Numbered from the stretch's first letter, positions 7,471 through 16,955 are shown. The stretch is 64,000 bases of DNA from Williamsia maris (GCF_024171815.1 NZ_JAMTCJ010000001.1:558001-622000), one strand, 5' to 3'. Translations and numbers: made by a program. Notes: generated by a model from the letters alone, not told the origin.

Positions 7471-8667
7471 ATGACACTGTCCCTGGATCCGACACCCGAG
7501 GTTGTCGACTACCCGTTCAACCGGCCCGACAATCTGGAACTCGCCGACGAGTACGCCGCGATCCGACAGGGCCCGGGCCTGGCCCGCGTCCGTCTCCCCT
7601 TCGGTGAGATCGGTTGGCTGGCAACGCGGTACGCCGACGCCCGCACGGTGTTGGCCGACCCGCGGTTCAGCCGAGCGGAGTCGGTGACCCACGACGAGCC
7701 GCGGATGCGCGAGGGCAGGCAGACCGGCGGCATCCTGTCGGTCGACCCGCCCGATCACACCCGGCTGCGAGTGCTGGTGGCCAAGGCGTTCACCGTCAAG
7801 CGCATCGAGGCGTTGCGGGCCACGGTGAAAGCGCTGTGCCAGGACCTCATCGACGACGCGATGGCCGACGGCGCCCCGACCGACATCGTCGACCGCTTCG
7901 CGCTCCCCCTGCCCGTACAGGTCATCTGCGAACTCCTCGGGGTCCCGACGTCGGATCGCCCACGATTCCGGGCGTGGAGTGACGCCGCCCTGTCGACCAC
8001 GTCGATGACCGCCGACGAGTACCAGGCGAGCCGGGAGGAGTTCCGCGACTACATGCGTGGACTGTTGGCCATCAAGCGCGAGACCCCGACCGACGACCTG
8101 ATGACCGCGCTGGTCGCCGCCCGCGACGAGGGCGACAAGCTGACCGAACTCGAACTCATCGACCTGTGCAACGGGATCCTGGTGGCCGGGCACGAGACCA
8201 CCGCATCGCAGATCCCCAACTTCGTGCTCTATCTGCTTGCCCAGCAGGGTAGCTGGAAGCGTCTGCACGATGAGCCCGAACTCATACCGGCGGCCGTGGA
8301 GGAGCTGATGCGTCTCGTGCCACTCGGCCTCGGTGGCGGTCAGGCGCGCTACGCGACCGAAGACGTCGTCCTGGGCGACGTCACCGTACGCGCGGGTGAG
8401 CCGGTCCTGGTCGCGATCGCCGCGGCCAACCGCGACCCCGAGGTGTTCGACGACCCGGAGACGTTCGATCTCGAGCGGGGACGCACCCCGCACATCGGTT
8501 TCGGTCACGGCGCCCATCACTGCCTCGGTGCCGCGCTCGCCCGCCTGGAACTGCAGGAGGCCCTGGCGGCCCTGACCCGCAACTTCCCGGATCTCGCGGT
8601 CACCGAGGTGGACTGGAAGACCGAGATGGTCGTCCGGGGTCCGAAGAAGATGATGATCACATGGTGA
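7471..8667 (+). CDS. Cytochrome P450 (actinobacterial class I)
   Basis: 398 aa, the usual bacterial length. The I-helix oxygen-activation motif is LVAGHETTASQ, the K-helix ExxR is EELMR, and the heme-binding loop is FGHGAHHCLG with the proximal Cys. The ATG at 7471 has GAGGAA upstream; a GTG at 7435 would add 12 unsupported residues. The ferredoxin gene starts within the last codons, so the two are translated together and the ferredoxin is the likely electron donor. No ferredoxin reductase is adjacent. The substrate is unknown. The sequence is of the CYP105/107-like soluble actinomycete kind, but I cannot assign a family. Confidence 0.95.
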   Translation: MTLSLDPTPEVVDYPFNRPDNLELADEYAAIRQGPGLARVRLPFGEIGWLATRYADARTVLADPRFSRAESVTHDEPRMREGRQTGGILSVDPPDHTRLRVLVAKAFTVKRIEALRATVKALCQDLIDDAMADGAPTDIVDRFALPLPVQVICELLGVPTSDRPRFRAWSDAALSTTSMTADEYQASREEFRDYMRGLLAIKRETPTDDLMTALVAARDEGDKLTELELIDLCNGILVAGHETTASQIPNFVLYLLAQQGSWKRLHDEPELIPAAVEELMRLVPLGLGGGQARYATEDVVLGDVTVRAGEPVLVAIAAANRDPEVFDDPETFDLERGRTPHIGFGHGAHHCLGAALARLELQEALAALTRNFPDLAVTEVDWKTEMVVRGPKKMMITW

Positions 8668-8918
8668 GCGCGCAGTCGACCGGCACCACCGACGCGACCG
8701 ACGGCGGTCGGTGGTCGGTTCAGGTCGGCGAGCACTGCATCGGCTCGGGCATGTGCGTCGCACTCGACCCGGAGCACTTCTCACTGGAGAACGGCAAGGC
8801 CCGCACCGAGGGTGCGCAGGTGGCGCCCGATCAGCGCTACATCGACGCCGCCGACACCTGCCCGGCCGCGGCGATCACCGTGACCGACGCCGACGGGACC
8901 GAGCTGGCCCCGACCTGA
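8661..8918 (+). CDS. [3Fe-4S]-type ferredoxin
   Basis: 85 aa. CIGSGMC and a distal CPAAAI give the three cysteines of a [3Fe-4S] ferredoxin of the kind that feeds actinobacterial P450s; the second position of the motif has no fourth cysteine. The start ATG lies 7 bases inside the P450 stop region, showing translational coupling. A perfect 9-bp stem follows the gene. Confidence 0.92.
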   Translation: MVSAQSTGTTDATDGGRWSVQVGEHCIGSGMCVALDPEHFSLENGKARTEGAQVAPDQRYIDAADTCPAAAITVTDADGTELAPT

Positions 8919-8931
8919 CCGGTGGCGATGT

Positions 8932-8973
8932 CCCATCCCGGCGCGCCGAGGGCACCTCGCGTGTCGGGATGGG
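8932..8973 (+). terminator. Stem-loop after the P450-ferredoxin pair
   Basis: CCCATCCCG (8932-8940) pairs perfectly with CGGGATGGG (8965-8973) across a 24-base GC-rich loop, starting 14 bases after the ferredoxin stop. There is no U-run. It may terminate the operon or attenuate reading into the downstream hydrolase. Confidence 0.5.
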
Positions 8974-9026
8974 TCATCATGGGCACGAATCTTTCTGCCG
9001 AGCACCGAGGGAAACGAGGGCGTCCG

Positions 9027-9923
9027 ATGCGTTGGTGGCGCTCCCGCGCTCGCACACCCCTGCCCCGCATCGCAGCGGTCGTCGTGGCCGCTGCGAGCGT
9101 GATCGCCCTCGGCGCGGCGGGTCCGGCGGCGGCCGTCGACGGCGCTCCCGCGATCCACTACGTCGCGCTCGGCGACTCGCGCGCCGCGGGCCCCACCGTC
9201 GGTTCGCAGCTAGCCGACGAGGGATGCGGGCGGACGTCGAACGGTTACCCCAACCTCATCGCCGCCGCATTGTCACCGGCAACGTTCACCGACGTCGCGT
9301 GCGGCGGTGCGACGACGGCCGACGTCGTCGACCGCGATCAGATCACCAATCCCCCGGTACGCAAACAGGTCCCGGTGCAGTCGTCGGTGTTGCGTCCCGA
9401 CACCACCCTCGTCACGCTGTCGATCGGCGGCAACGACCTACGCTGGCGCGGCCTGTTGACCCCGTGCTTCGGCACACCCACCTCCGGCGACCGGTTCTGC
9501 CGGGACGACCCGGGCATCCGTTCGACGATGGAGGCGAGGTTCGTCACCCTCGCATCGGCGACCGACCGTGTCCTGCAGGTGATCCGACAGCGGTCACCGA
9601 TCGCGCGGATCGTCGTGCTCGGCCACGGCGGGTATTTCGGGTCGCAGGGCTGCTGGCCCGACGCCCAATTGAGCGCCGGTGACGCCACGTTCGTCCGCTC
9701 GTTCTTCGACCGTTTCGACAACGTGCTCGCCGGATCGGCGCTGCGCAACAACGCGACCTACGTCGATGTGGCCGCGGCCGCCGAGAGCCATGACGCATGC
9801 GCGACCGCCGGTGAGCGGTGGTTCACCGGTTCGGTCCGGCGCGGGCAGACTCCCCCCAACCACCCGACCCCGGCAGGCAGCGCGGCTATGGCGCGGTTGG
9901 TCCTGGCCGCTCTCGGCACCTGA
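9027..9923 (+). CDS. Secreted SGNH/GDSL hydrolase (paralogue 2)
   Basis: 298 aa. The ATG at 9027 follows GAGGG at six bases and opens a signal peptide (MRWWRSRARTPLPRIAAVVV, cleaved near GPAAAV). SGNH motifs are GDSRAAGP, CGGATT, SIGGNDLRWRG and a C-terminal NHPTPAGS. It aligns along its length with the 6458 gene, including VLGHGGYFGSQGCWPDA against VVGHGGYYGLRGCFPDA. Transcription is probably separate from the ferredoxin because of the intervening stem-loop. An extracellular esterase or lipase is inferred. Confidence 0.9.
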   Translation: MRWWRSRARTPLPRIAAVVVAAASVIALGAAGPAAAVDGAPAIHYVALGDSRAAGPTVGSQLADEGCGRTSNGYPNLIAAALSPATFTDVACGGATTADVVDRDQITNPPVRKQVPVQSSVLRPDTTLVTLSIGGNDLRWRGLLTPCFGTPTSGDRFCRDDPGIRSTMEARFVTLASATDRVLQVIRQRSPIARIVVLGHGGYFGSQGCWPDAQLSAGDATFVRSFFDRFDNVLAGSALRNNATYVDVAAAAESHDACATAGERWFTGSVRRGQTPPNHPTPAGSAAMARLVLAALGT

Positions 9924-9958
9924 CGAACCCGCCGGCGCCGCCCCGGATCTCCACCGGT

Positions 9959-12166
9959 TCAGACCGGCACGCGGGTGAGGGCGGCCGCGTGGTCCAGTCG
10001 GTCGAGTGCGCGCACCGCGACCCGCGTGGCGGTCGAGAGTTGCTCGGGGTCACGGTTCATCAGTTCCACGACGGGTGAGTCGTCGGCCAGTACACCGTCG
10101 TAGACGTCGGTGTCGCCGCGCACGACCGATCGCAGTGAGTCCACCGCGGCGCGCACCTCCTGCGCCCCGCGACGCAGCCCCTCCGCGAGATCGCCGGTCG
10201 GGCCGCTGTCGTGTTCGGCGTTGGCCGCCAACATCCCTGCCCGGGCGAGCGCGTGGGCGGCGCGGTCGCACGCCTCGAGGACACGGACCAGGCGTGCGGT
10301 ACCCCGCCGCGCCCGGCTCGTCGGTCCCATCCCCAGCGGCTTGGCCGAGGTCTGCAGTTCCTGCAGCGCGGTGTCGAGGCGCCGCGACACCGGCACCAGG
10401 TCGACGCCGGAGCCGGGTTCGAGCACCGAGTCGATCGACTCGGAGATGACCTCGTCGAGGGTGTCGAGGTAGCTGTCCACCTTCTCGCGCACGGTTTCCC
10501 GGGTGCGGATGGGCAGGATGAAGTACGCCGCACCGATGCCGACGGCCGCGCCCACGCAGGTCTCGGCGATGCGCAGTTCGAGCACCGCGACGCTGAAGGT
10601 GCCGAGCAGTCCGTACAGCATCGCCAGCAGGACGGTGACGAAGAAGACGAGCAGTCCGTTGGCGATGGTCACGAGGTAGAACGCGCAGAAGACACAGACC
10701 ACGATCAGCGCCAGCTGTACCGGTGGTCGGTGTCCGACGAGCGCGGCGAGGACCACCCCGGCGAACACCCCCGCGACGGTGCCGACGATCCGGTGTCCGG
10801 CGCGGGTGAGGATCTCACCGCGCGTGGAGGTCCCGGTGAACACCACGAACGCCGAGAGCACCGCCCAGTACCACCGGTTGGGCGAGACCAACTCTCCCAG
10901 GACCGTCGCCACCGACGTCGCGATGGCCACCTGGATGGCCGCACGGGTGCTCGGGCGCAGCCGGGCGAGCGCGTCGATCACCCATGACCAGCGCCCCCGC
11001 CGGTCGGTGTCGGGCGGCGGCGCGTCGGCGCGGTCGGTGTCGGGTGCGTCGCCGACCGGTGTCTCGGGGGTGGGCTCGCGTGTCCATCCGAGGGCGGGCA
11101 GCTTGCCGATCCGATGCGTCGTCGGCTCCGGCGGGGTCAGCGCATGCGCGGTGACCCGGTGCACGGCGATGTGCGCGCGGACCACCCGTGCGGCCGAGCG
11201 GATCGCGATGGTCGTCTGGTCGCTGCCGCTGGTGGAGGCGTCGGCGGCCATCGCGGTGCGCCGTAGCGCCCGCAGCTCGTCCTCGGTGGGGTGATTGCGC
11301 AGGGCTCCCCGGACCGCGGCCATGACCTCGCCCACGGTGGGGGTCCAGTTGGCGGGGTCGAACGCGCGCAGGGCGAACGCGAGTTGCTCGGTGGCCTGCT
11401 GAGCGTCGAAGACACGGCGCGAGAGGTCGTTGCCGGTCACCGACAGGTGCGCCGAGGCCACGTTGCGGTCGAGCCAGTCCTCGATCATCAGAGCCGTGTT
11501 GGCCAGGCGCTCCAACACGTGCCGCATCCCCTCGGGGTCGGGGACGGTGCCGGCCGGGTTCGGTGTCACCGCCTCGACCACCGCCAGCGACGACGCCCGC
11601 AGCGACTTGGTGAGCCGACTCAGCTCGGCGCCCGCCCACTCGTGCTGGAACGCGAATCGCACCACCAGCGACGAGGCGACACCGAGCGCGATCGCCAGCG
11701 CCAGGACGGGGATCTGCGACGGGGTGGCCCGCAGGAACAGCGAGAAGAAGTAGGCGATGAACGACGCCATCCCGAGCGCGAACCCGCGTGGACCGAAGCG
11801 CCGCACGTAGACCGCGGTGAACAGCACCGCGACGAAGCCGACGTCGGCGATCACCCCGTACTGGGTCAGCACCGCGGCCAGGGTCACCGCGGCGATCGCG
11901 GGCAGCGTGATCATCGCCGTCGTGAGCAGACGTGCGTGCGCGGTGCGGTCCTTGACGACGAACGAGGAGAACATCGCGACCACCGACCCCAGCATCGCGA
12001 CGGTGATCGGTTGGCCCAGTGCTCGCGTGGTGACCGTGAGGACGAGCAGCGCCAACACGAGGGTCAGCGTGGTCTGGCTCGCGCTGCGCAACCGGAGGGC
12101 ACCCGGGTCGGACACGACCAGAAACCGTGCGGCGCGATTGGCCGACGCGCGCAGGGATACCTCCAT
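9959..12166 (-). CDS. FUSC-family membrane protein (aromatic-acid-exporter-like)
   Basis: 735 aa. It has the duplicated layout of FUSC proteins: an N-terminal block of hydrophobic helices (about residues 25-180), a long cytoplasmic region with an acidic/Pro-rich stretch (PEPTTHRIGKL through DTDRADAPPPDTDRRG), a second membrane block (about 430-560, including SPNRWYWAVLSAFVVFTGTS) and a helical cytoplasmic tail. The SPxRWYWA motif is typical of FUSC_2. Family members export aromatic acids or drugs. The gene precedes nothing obvious that would name the substrate and lies 35 bp from the convergent SGNH hydrolase. Confidence 0.87.
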   Translation of the reverse strand: MEVSLRASANRAARFLVVSDPGALRLRSASQTTLTLVLALLVLTVTTRALGQPITVAMLGSVVAMFSSFVVKDRTAHARLLTTAMITLPAIAAVTLAAVLTQYGVIADVGFVAVLFTAVYVRRFGPRGFALGMASFIAYFFSLFLRATPSQIPVLALAIALGVASSLVVRFAFQHEWAGAELSRLTKSLRASSLAVVEAVTPNPAGTVPDPEGMRHVLERLANTALMIEDWLDRNVASAHLSVTGNDLSRRVFDAQQATEQLAFALRAFDPANWTPTVGEVMAAVRGALRNHPTEDELRALRRTAMAADASTSGSDQTTIAIRSAARVVRAHIAVHRVTAHALTPPEPTTHRIGKLPALGWTREPTPETPVGDAPDTDRADAPPPDTDRRGRWSWVIDALARLRPSTRAAIQVAIATSVATVLGELVSPNRWYWAVLSAFVVFTGTSTRGEILTRAGHRIVGTVAGVFAGVVLAALVGHRPPVQLALIVVCVFCAFYLVTIANGLLVFFVTVLLAMLYGLLGTFSVAVLELRIAETCVGAAVGIGAAYFILPIRTRETVREKVDSYLDTLDEVISESIDSVLEPGSGVDLVPVSRRLDTALQELQTSAKPLGMGPTSRARRGTARLVRVLEACDRAAHALARAGMLAANAEHDSGPTGDLAEGLRRGAQEVRAAVDSLRSVVRGDTDVYDGVLADDSPVVELMNRDPEQLSTATRVAVRALDRLDHAAALTRVPV

Positions 12167-12206
12167 GGGCCAAGCCTACGGCGGTGACACCCGTGGGATC
12201 GGGAGG

Positions 12207-13922
12207 TCAGGAACCGAAAGGGACGCCGCCGATCTCGATGGCGCGGGTGAAGGTGAGCTTGTCGAACTCGCGTCCGTGTTCGTCGATGGCGGAGATGTCC
12301 ATGCGGCTGCGCGTCAGACCCGGGATGCCCGGTGTGACGTCGATGCTGATGAACGAGTAGTTGCGGAAACGCACCCGCGACCACTCGACGCTCTCGGCCT
12401 TCTTCTGACCGTCCGGGGTCCACACATAGCTGTTGGGCACCGAGTTGTCCTTGACCACGTTGCCGCGGTAGCTCTCGGACTCGCCGGGCTGGAAGCCGTA
12501 GCGCGGGCGTCCGCCGCCGCCGACGGTGTAGTAGACCGTGCCGTCGGTCTTCGCCGACACCGTCGACCGGTCCGGAGCGGCCTTGCGCGGCTGGTTGTTC
12601 CGGATCGGGTCGGTGCGCTCGAAGATGTGGTTGTGCGCCTGGAAGACCGCGTCGACCTGGTACTGGTCGAACAGCTTCGACCACGCCGCCCGCACGCCAC
12701 CGTCACTCGCGTGCGAGTCGGTGGTCGAGTACGCGCAGTGGTGGAAGAAGCAGACGATGAAGTCGATGTTGGGGTCGGCACGGAACTTCGCCAGCGAGCT
12801 CGCGACCCAGCTGTTCTGGCGTCCACCGCTGTAGCCGGTGTTCGCGGTGATCTCGTAGGAGACGTCGTTGGCGTCGAGCGAGAGGACGGCGACGTTGCCG
12901 TAGACCACCGAGTACACCGACGGGCATCCCGCGGGACCGTTGGACGGCTGGTCGAGTCGCTTGGCGTGTCCGCCGTACCCGTTGGGCGAGTACAGCGCCT
13001 CCATGTCGTGGTTGCCGGTGGCGAACATCCACGGGGTGCGCGACGCCGACTTCTCGATGGCGGCGAAGTAGCCGTCCCAGACGTACGGGTTGAACTTGTC
13101 GAAGCCGGACGGCGCGCTGCCGCTGGGGACGAAGTTCGCCGGCTTGCCCGCACCCGAGGGGTCGGCGTAGGCGATGTCGCCGGCCAGGATGTGGAAGGCG
13201 CCGTTGCGGGCCGCGATCTGGTTGACGATGTTCGCGGCGTGCTTGACCGACGGCTGGTTGTCGGCCTTGTAGTACAGATCGTCGTAGTCACCAGCCTTGA
13301 GCCCGGCGGGCTTCGAGGGGGTCTCGTCGACGCCCTGATCGCCCATCATCGTGAACCGGAACGGAGCGCTGCGCCCGCGACCGAGAGCCGGTGCGGCGCT
13401 CCGGACGTCGGTGACGTGGCCGTCGGAGGTGCGCCACCGGTAGAAGTGCGGCAGCCGCGACGGTAGACCGTCGACCGGGGCGTGGACGTAGAACTGCTCG
13501 GCGCCGAGGATGCCGTCCGAGCTGATGGGCACCTGGCTGATCAGGTTGCGAACCTCGGCGACGGTGGTGGCACCCAGCGCGGGCGTCGGTCCGTGGTCGA
13601 GGAACACCTTGGCGCTGCCCGGATTGCGCGAGAGCTGGGCCGAGAACCGCAGCTGGCTCGCGGCGTCGGAGCCGAATGAGACGTGGCGTCCGCCGACGGC
13701 CAGCGGTGCGTCGGCGGCGTAGGCGATACCGGAGAACGCCAGGTTGCCGACACCGGCGGCGGCCGCCGCGGCCGCGCTGCCCGCGAGGAAGTTACGGCGC
13801 GACACCGCGTGACGCCTCAGGTTGGCGACATGCCAGTCATGCTGCTCGGCGGTGGTCATCTGCGCGGCCACCGAGCGGGGAATTCCGGTGTCGACGGTCT
13901 CGCCTAAAGGATTCACGGGCAT
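12207..13922 (-). CDS. Tat-exported purple-acid-phosphatase-like metallophosphoesterase
   Basis: 571 aa. A twin-arginine signal (AVSRRNFLAGSAAAAAAAG) is followed by a beta-rich purple-acid-phosphatase N-terminal domain and then the metallophosphoesterase core: MMGDQGVDE, GDIAYADP, GNHDMEAL, FFHHCAYS and AHNHIFER. These supply the dimetal ligands. A C-terminal fibronectin-like tail follows. It likely releases phosphate from organic esters outside the membrane. It lies 40 bp upstream of the FUSC gene on the same strand. Confidence 0.92.
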   Translation of the reverse strand: MPVNPLGETVDTGIPRSVAAQMTTAEQHDWHVANLRRHAVSRRNFLAGSAAAAAAAGVGNLAFSGIAYAADAPLAVGGRHVSFGSDAASQLRFSAQLSRNPGSAKVFLDHGPTPALGATTVAEVRNLISQVPISSDGILGAEQFYVHAPVDGLPSRLPHFYRWRTSDGHVTDVRSAAPALGRGRSAPFRFTMMGDQGVDETPSKPAGLKAGDYDDLYYKADNQPSVKHAANIVNQIAARNGAFHILAGDIAYADPSGAGKPANFVPSGSAPSGFDKFNPYVWDGYFAAIEKSASRTPWMFATGNHDMEALYSPNGYGGHAKRLDQPSNGPAGCPSVYSVVYGNVAVLSLDANDVSYEITANTGYSGGRQNSWVASSLAKFRADPNIDFIVCFFHHCAYSTTDSHASDGGVRAAWSKLFDQYQVDAVFQAHNHIFERTDPIRNNQPRKAAPDRSTVSAKTDGTVYYTVGGGGRPRYGFQPGESESYRGNVVKDNSVPNSYVWTPDGQKKAESVEWSRVRFRNYSFISIDVTPGIPGLTRSRMDISAIDEHGREFDKLTFTRAIEIGGVPFGS

Positions 13923-14061
13923 GCATCAAAGATCACGGCATCAGCCCGGCAGCCGGGTGATCAGCACATGTCCGGTCGGTGAACGGCGCCTGAATGCTGC
14001 TGCCGATACGGGCATCCCGCCCATCCACCCGCGTCCATCGGGCCTCTGCAGTCGACGCGGG

Positions 14062-14853
14062 TCAGCTCTTCTTGGGCGGCAGGGGGATGAAGTAACTGGT
14101 GCGCTGTTGGTATTCCTTGTATCCCGGTCGCTGCTCCATGTGCCGTTCGAGCAGCCGGGCACCGGTCGCGAACACCAGGAAGTAGGTCATCGCGATCGGC
14201 GACAGGAACGTCACGACGGTGGGCCAGAACGTCATGCACACGAGGAACGTGCCCCACCAGACGCAGGCGTCGCCGAAGTAGTTGGGGTGGCGGGTGTATC
14301 GCCACAGCCCCTTGTCCATCACGGTGCCCTTGTTCGACGAGTCGGCCTTGAACCGATCCATCTGCAGGTCGCCCACGGTCTCGAACGTGACGCCGACGAT
14401 CCAGACGACGACGCCGATCACCGCGAGGTACCAGAGCGTGCCGTGCGCGACCGACGACACCTGCAGCGGCAGCGACACGAACCACAGCGCGGGCCCCTGC
14501 GTCGCATAGATCTTGGTGATCGCGGTCAGTGCGCGGTTACCGCCGGCATCGTCGAGGAGCTTCTCGTAGCGCGGGTCCTCACCCTTGCCGCGGGAGCGTC
14601 GGAACATCGAGGACGCCAGGCGCAGTCCCCACGCACCGATCAGCACGAGGACCAGCAGTCGGCGCCAGAGGTCGCCGTTGCCGAGTACCGCGGTGATCGC
14701 CGCGATCACGACGAACCCGAGACCCCACGTCACGTCGACGACGTTGTGCCTACCGATCGAGAAACCGATGGCGGCGGTGATGGCGAGGAGGATGACGACA
14801 CCGGCGAGGCTGGCCCCGGTGACGATGCCGAACTGGCTCCAGTCGAAGGTCAT
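14062..14853 (-). CDS. DUF1295 membrane protein (steroid 5-alpha-reductase-like fold)
   Basis: About 263 aa with several membrane helices. The family signature is RYTRHPNYFGDACVWWGTFL near residue 190; DVTWGLGFV and KGLWRYTR are also characteristic of DUF1295. The fold is shared with steroid 5-alpha reductases and isoprenylcysteine methyltransferases. Its start is coupled to the previous gene: the cyclopropane-synthase TGA and this ATG share one base (TGATG). That points to a membrane reductase acting on the product of the methyltransferase, for example reducing a methylene or cyclopropane lipid chain. This role is inferred from position. Confidence 0.87.
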   Translation of the reverse strand: MTFDWSQFGIVTGASLAGVVILLAITAAIGFSIGRHNVVDVTWGLGFVVIAAITAVLGNGDLWRRLLVLVLIGAWGLRLASSMFRRSRGKGEDPRYEKLLDDAGGNRALTAITKIYATQGPALWFVSLPLQVSSVAHGTLWYLAVIGVVVWIVGVTFETVGDLQMDRFKADSSNKGTVMDKGLWRYTRHPNYFGDACVWWGTFLVCMTFWPTVVTFLSPIAMTYFLVFATGARLLERHMEQRPGYKEYQQRTSYFIPLPPKKS

Positions 14854-16160
14854 CACAAGTTCCGCACCGGCGGCATCGACGAACGGCCGCGCGCATCGTT
14901 GCGGACGGAGAGGATCTGGTCGACCCCCATCCGGCCATCACGGAAGGCCATGCCACCGCCGACGAGGTAGAGCCGCCACACCCGCGCGGTCTCCTCGCCG
15001 ACCATGGCGACGACGTCGTCCCATCGCTTCTCGAAGGTGTCGTACCAGACGTCGACGGTGCGGACGTAGTGCTCGCGCATCGCATGGACGTCACGGACCT
15101 CGAGTCCGGACTCCTCGATCATCGCGACGGTCTCGCCGACCGGACGCATGAACATGTCCGGGGCGATGAACTGCTCGATGAACGGTCCGCCGCCGGGGTT
15201 GTCGCCGTGCTTGCGTGACATCTGCTGGATCAGGACGCGGCCACCCTCGATGACGTTGTCGTGCAGGGCTTTCGTGTAGGTCGGGTAGTTCTCTTGTCCG
15301 ACGTGCTCGCCCATCTCGATCGACGCAACGGCGTCGAACGGGCCGTCGGGGATCTCGCGGTAGTCCTGGATGCGGATCTCGACGCGGTCACCCAACCCGC
15401 GCTCGGCGATCCGCGCGTCGATGAACGCCTTCTGCTCTTTCGAGATCGTGACGCCGGTGACCTGCGCGCCGTACTCGCTCGCCGCGAACAGGCTCAGCGA
15501 ACCCCAACCGCAGCCGACGTCGAGGAACCGCATGCCCGGCCGGGCGTCGAGTCCGATCTTGCGGCACACCATGTCGAGCTTGTCGCGCTGCGCCTGCTCG
15601 AGCGTGTAATCCGGTGCGTCGGAGGTGAAGTAGGCACTCGAGTACGCCATGTTCGGGTCGAGAACCATCGAGTAGAAGTCGTTCGACAGGTCGTAGTGGT
15701 GGCTGATGGCGGCGCGATCGCGGGCCAGCGTGTGCAGCTTTCCCTTGACCACGGCCTGTGACGCGGGTGCCGGCAACGGACGGCCGAGCACTCCGAGCTT
15801 GGCGACAGCGCGGACGAGCTGCGCGACGCGTGCCGGGGTGATCTTGATGCGTGACAGGTTGCGCTCGGCAATGACCGTCCAGATGTGGGTCAACGCCTCG
15901 TTGAGATCGCCCTCGACGTCGATCTCGCCGGTGACGTACGCCTGCGCGGCACCGAGTTCGCCTGGGCTCCACAGCAATCGGCGCAGCGCGTCGGGGCTGC
16001 GCAGGGTCACGTGCGGCGCGTCGGCGGGACCTGCGGTGCTGCCGTCCCAGGCGGTCAGGTGCACGGGGATCTCGCCACCGACGTACGGCGCCAGCAGGTT
16101 CGCGACGGTGCCGGCCGCACCGGTCGTGGCCTGTGTTGGGGTGGTCTCGGTGATGCTCAT
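14853..16160 (-). CDS. Cyclopropane-fatty-acyl-phospholipid synthase family methyltransferase
   Basis: 435 aa, longer than mycolic-acid methyltransferases and similar to the UfaA1/CfaB class. The SAM site is LDVGCGWGSLSLFAA. HHYDLSNDFYSMVLDPNMAYSSAYF, QRDKLDMVCRKIGL, SIEMGEHVG and YPTYTK follow in family order. An N-terminal 150-residue domain (sterol-carrier-like in relatives) precedes the catalytic domain. The ATG at 16160 has AGGAGA upstream and overlaps the stop of the hydrolase gene by ATGA. The enzyme methylates double bonds of membrane lipid acyl chains, giving cyclopropane or methylene products. Whether this leads to 10-methyl (tuberculostearic-type) fatty acids is open, since no FAD-linked BfaA partner is nearby. 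Confidence 0.9.
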   Translation of the reverse strand: MSITETTPTQATTGAAGTVANLLAPYVGGEIPVHLTAWDGSTAGPADAPHVTLRSPDALRRLLWSPGELGAAQAYVTGEIDVEGDLNEALTHIWTVIAERNLSRIKITPARVAQLVRAVAKLGVLGRPLPAPASQAVVKGKLHTLARDRAAISHHYDLSNDFYSMVLDPNMAYSSAYFTSDAPDYTLEQAQRDKLDMVCRKIGLDARPGMRFLDVGCGWGSLSLFAASEYGAQVTGVTISKEQKAFIDARIAERGLGDRVEIRIQDYREIPDGPFDAVASIEMGEHVGQENYPTYTKALHDNVIEGGRVLIQQMSRKHGDNPGGGPFIEQFIAPDMFMRPVGETVAMIEESGLEVRDVHAMREHYVRTVDVWYDTFEKRWDDVVAMVGEETARVWRLYLVGGGMAFRDGRMGVDQILSVRNDARGRSSMPPVRNL

Positions 16161-16852
16161 CGTCGGTTCTCCTGTCGGGCCCGGTGCTCGGGGTGATCGT
16201 CTCGGCAGCGCTGTGCCATGGCGGTGATCGTGGTGACCACCTTGCGGGTCCACACCCAGGGCCGCATCAGCATGAAGTGCCCGGCGAAGGTCATCGACGT
16301 CCAGGTGGCGTCGACGCCGCGGTCGGCGGCCCGCTCGGTGGCCGCGCGCGAGATCCGCGGGCTGGTCCAGCGGTCCATCGTCCCGTGCAGCACCACGAGC
16401 TGCTGTCCGGGCCGGAACGTGTCGGTCGCGCTCGGGTCCATCCACCATGGCGCCAACGCCATGACCGCGCACACCGACGCGTCGTCGGCGACCGCAGCGG
16501 CGGTCCGTCCGCCCATCGAGTGCCCGAGCAGGATCACCGGGGTGTCGCCGAAGCGGGTACGGATCTCGTCGAGCGCCCAGCGCGCGTCGGCGACCGGGCT
16601 CTGATCGGTTCCGTTCCACCCGCGCATCCGGTACTGCAGCATGACCACCGCGGTGTCCGGCACCGACTTGGCGACGGCCCGCGCGAACGGACGCATGCGG
16701 GCGGCGGAGAGGTGGTTGGTCTGCGCGGGCGCGGTGCTGCGGACCTTGCCGCCGTGCAGCACCAGGACCACCGCCGACGGGTCGGCCGGTGTAGCCACCC
16801 AGTGCAGGACAGGCGTGAGCGGCCCCGTGGTGTCAGAACTCATGAAAGGCAT
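16157..16852 (-). CDS. Alpha/beta hydrolase
   Basis: 231 aa. VLVLHGGKV, the nucleophile elbow GHSMGG, LHGTMDRWTSP (acid) and FAGHFMLM (His) complete an alpha/beta-hydrolase triad of the dienelactone/BAAT-like sort. It is the first gene of a three-gene coupled operon with the cyclopropane synthase and the DUF1295 protein. A second start at 16843 is possible: a 24-codon frame (16914-16840) beginning ATGAGC ends with a TGA that overlaps that ATG, which would fit a translated leader. It may supply or edit acyl groups for the lipid pathway (inferred). Confidence 0.83.
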   Translation of the reverse strand: MPFMSSDTTGPLTPVLHWVATPADPSAVVLVLHGGKVRSTAPAQTNHLSAARMRPFARAVAKSVPDTAVVMLQYRMRGWNGTDQSPVADARWALDEIRTRFGDTPVILLGHSMGGRTAAAVADDASVCAVMALAPWWMDPSATDTFRPGQQLVVLHGTMDRWTSPRISRAATERAADRGVDATWTSMTFAGHFMLMRPWVWTRKVVTTITAMAQRCRDDHPEHRARQENRR

Positions 16853-16955
16853 TCGACGCCACGACCGCCGCGGATCTCTCCGCCGGGCGTGGGGGTGGTC
16901 ACCGCACTGCTCATGTGTCCGACGCTACCGGGTCACGTCTGCCTGCTGTCGCGTC

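Noticed and set aside
16840-16914. A 24-codon leader gene before the alpha/beta hydrolase
   Set aside because: The ATGA overlap with the second start is suggestive, but there is no ribosome-binding site and no recognisable sequence, so it is noted only in the hydrolase entry.
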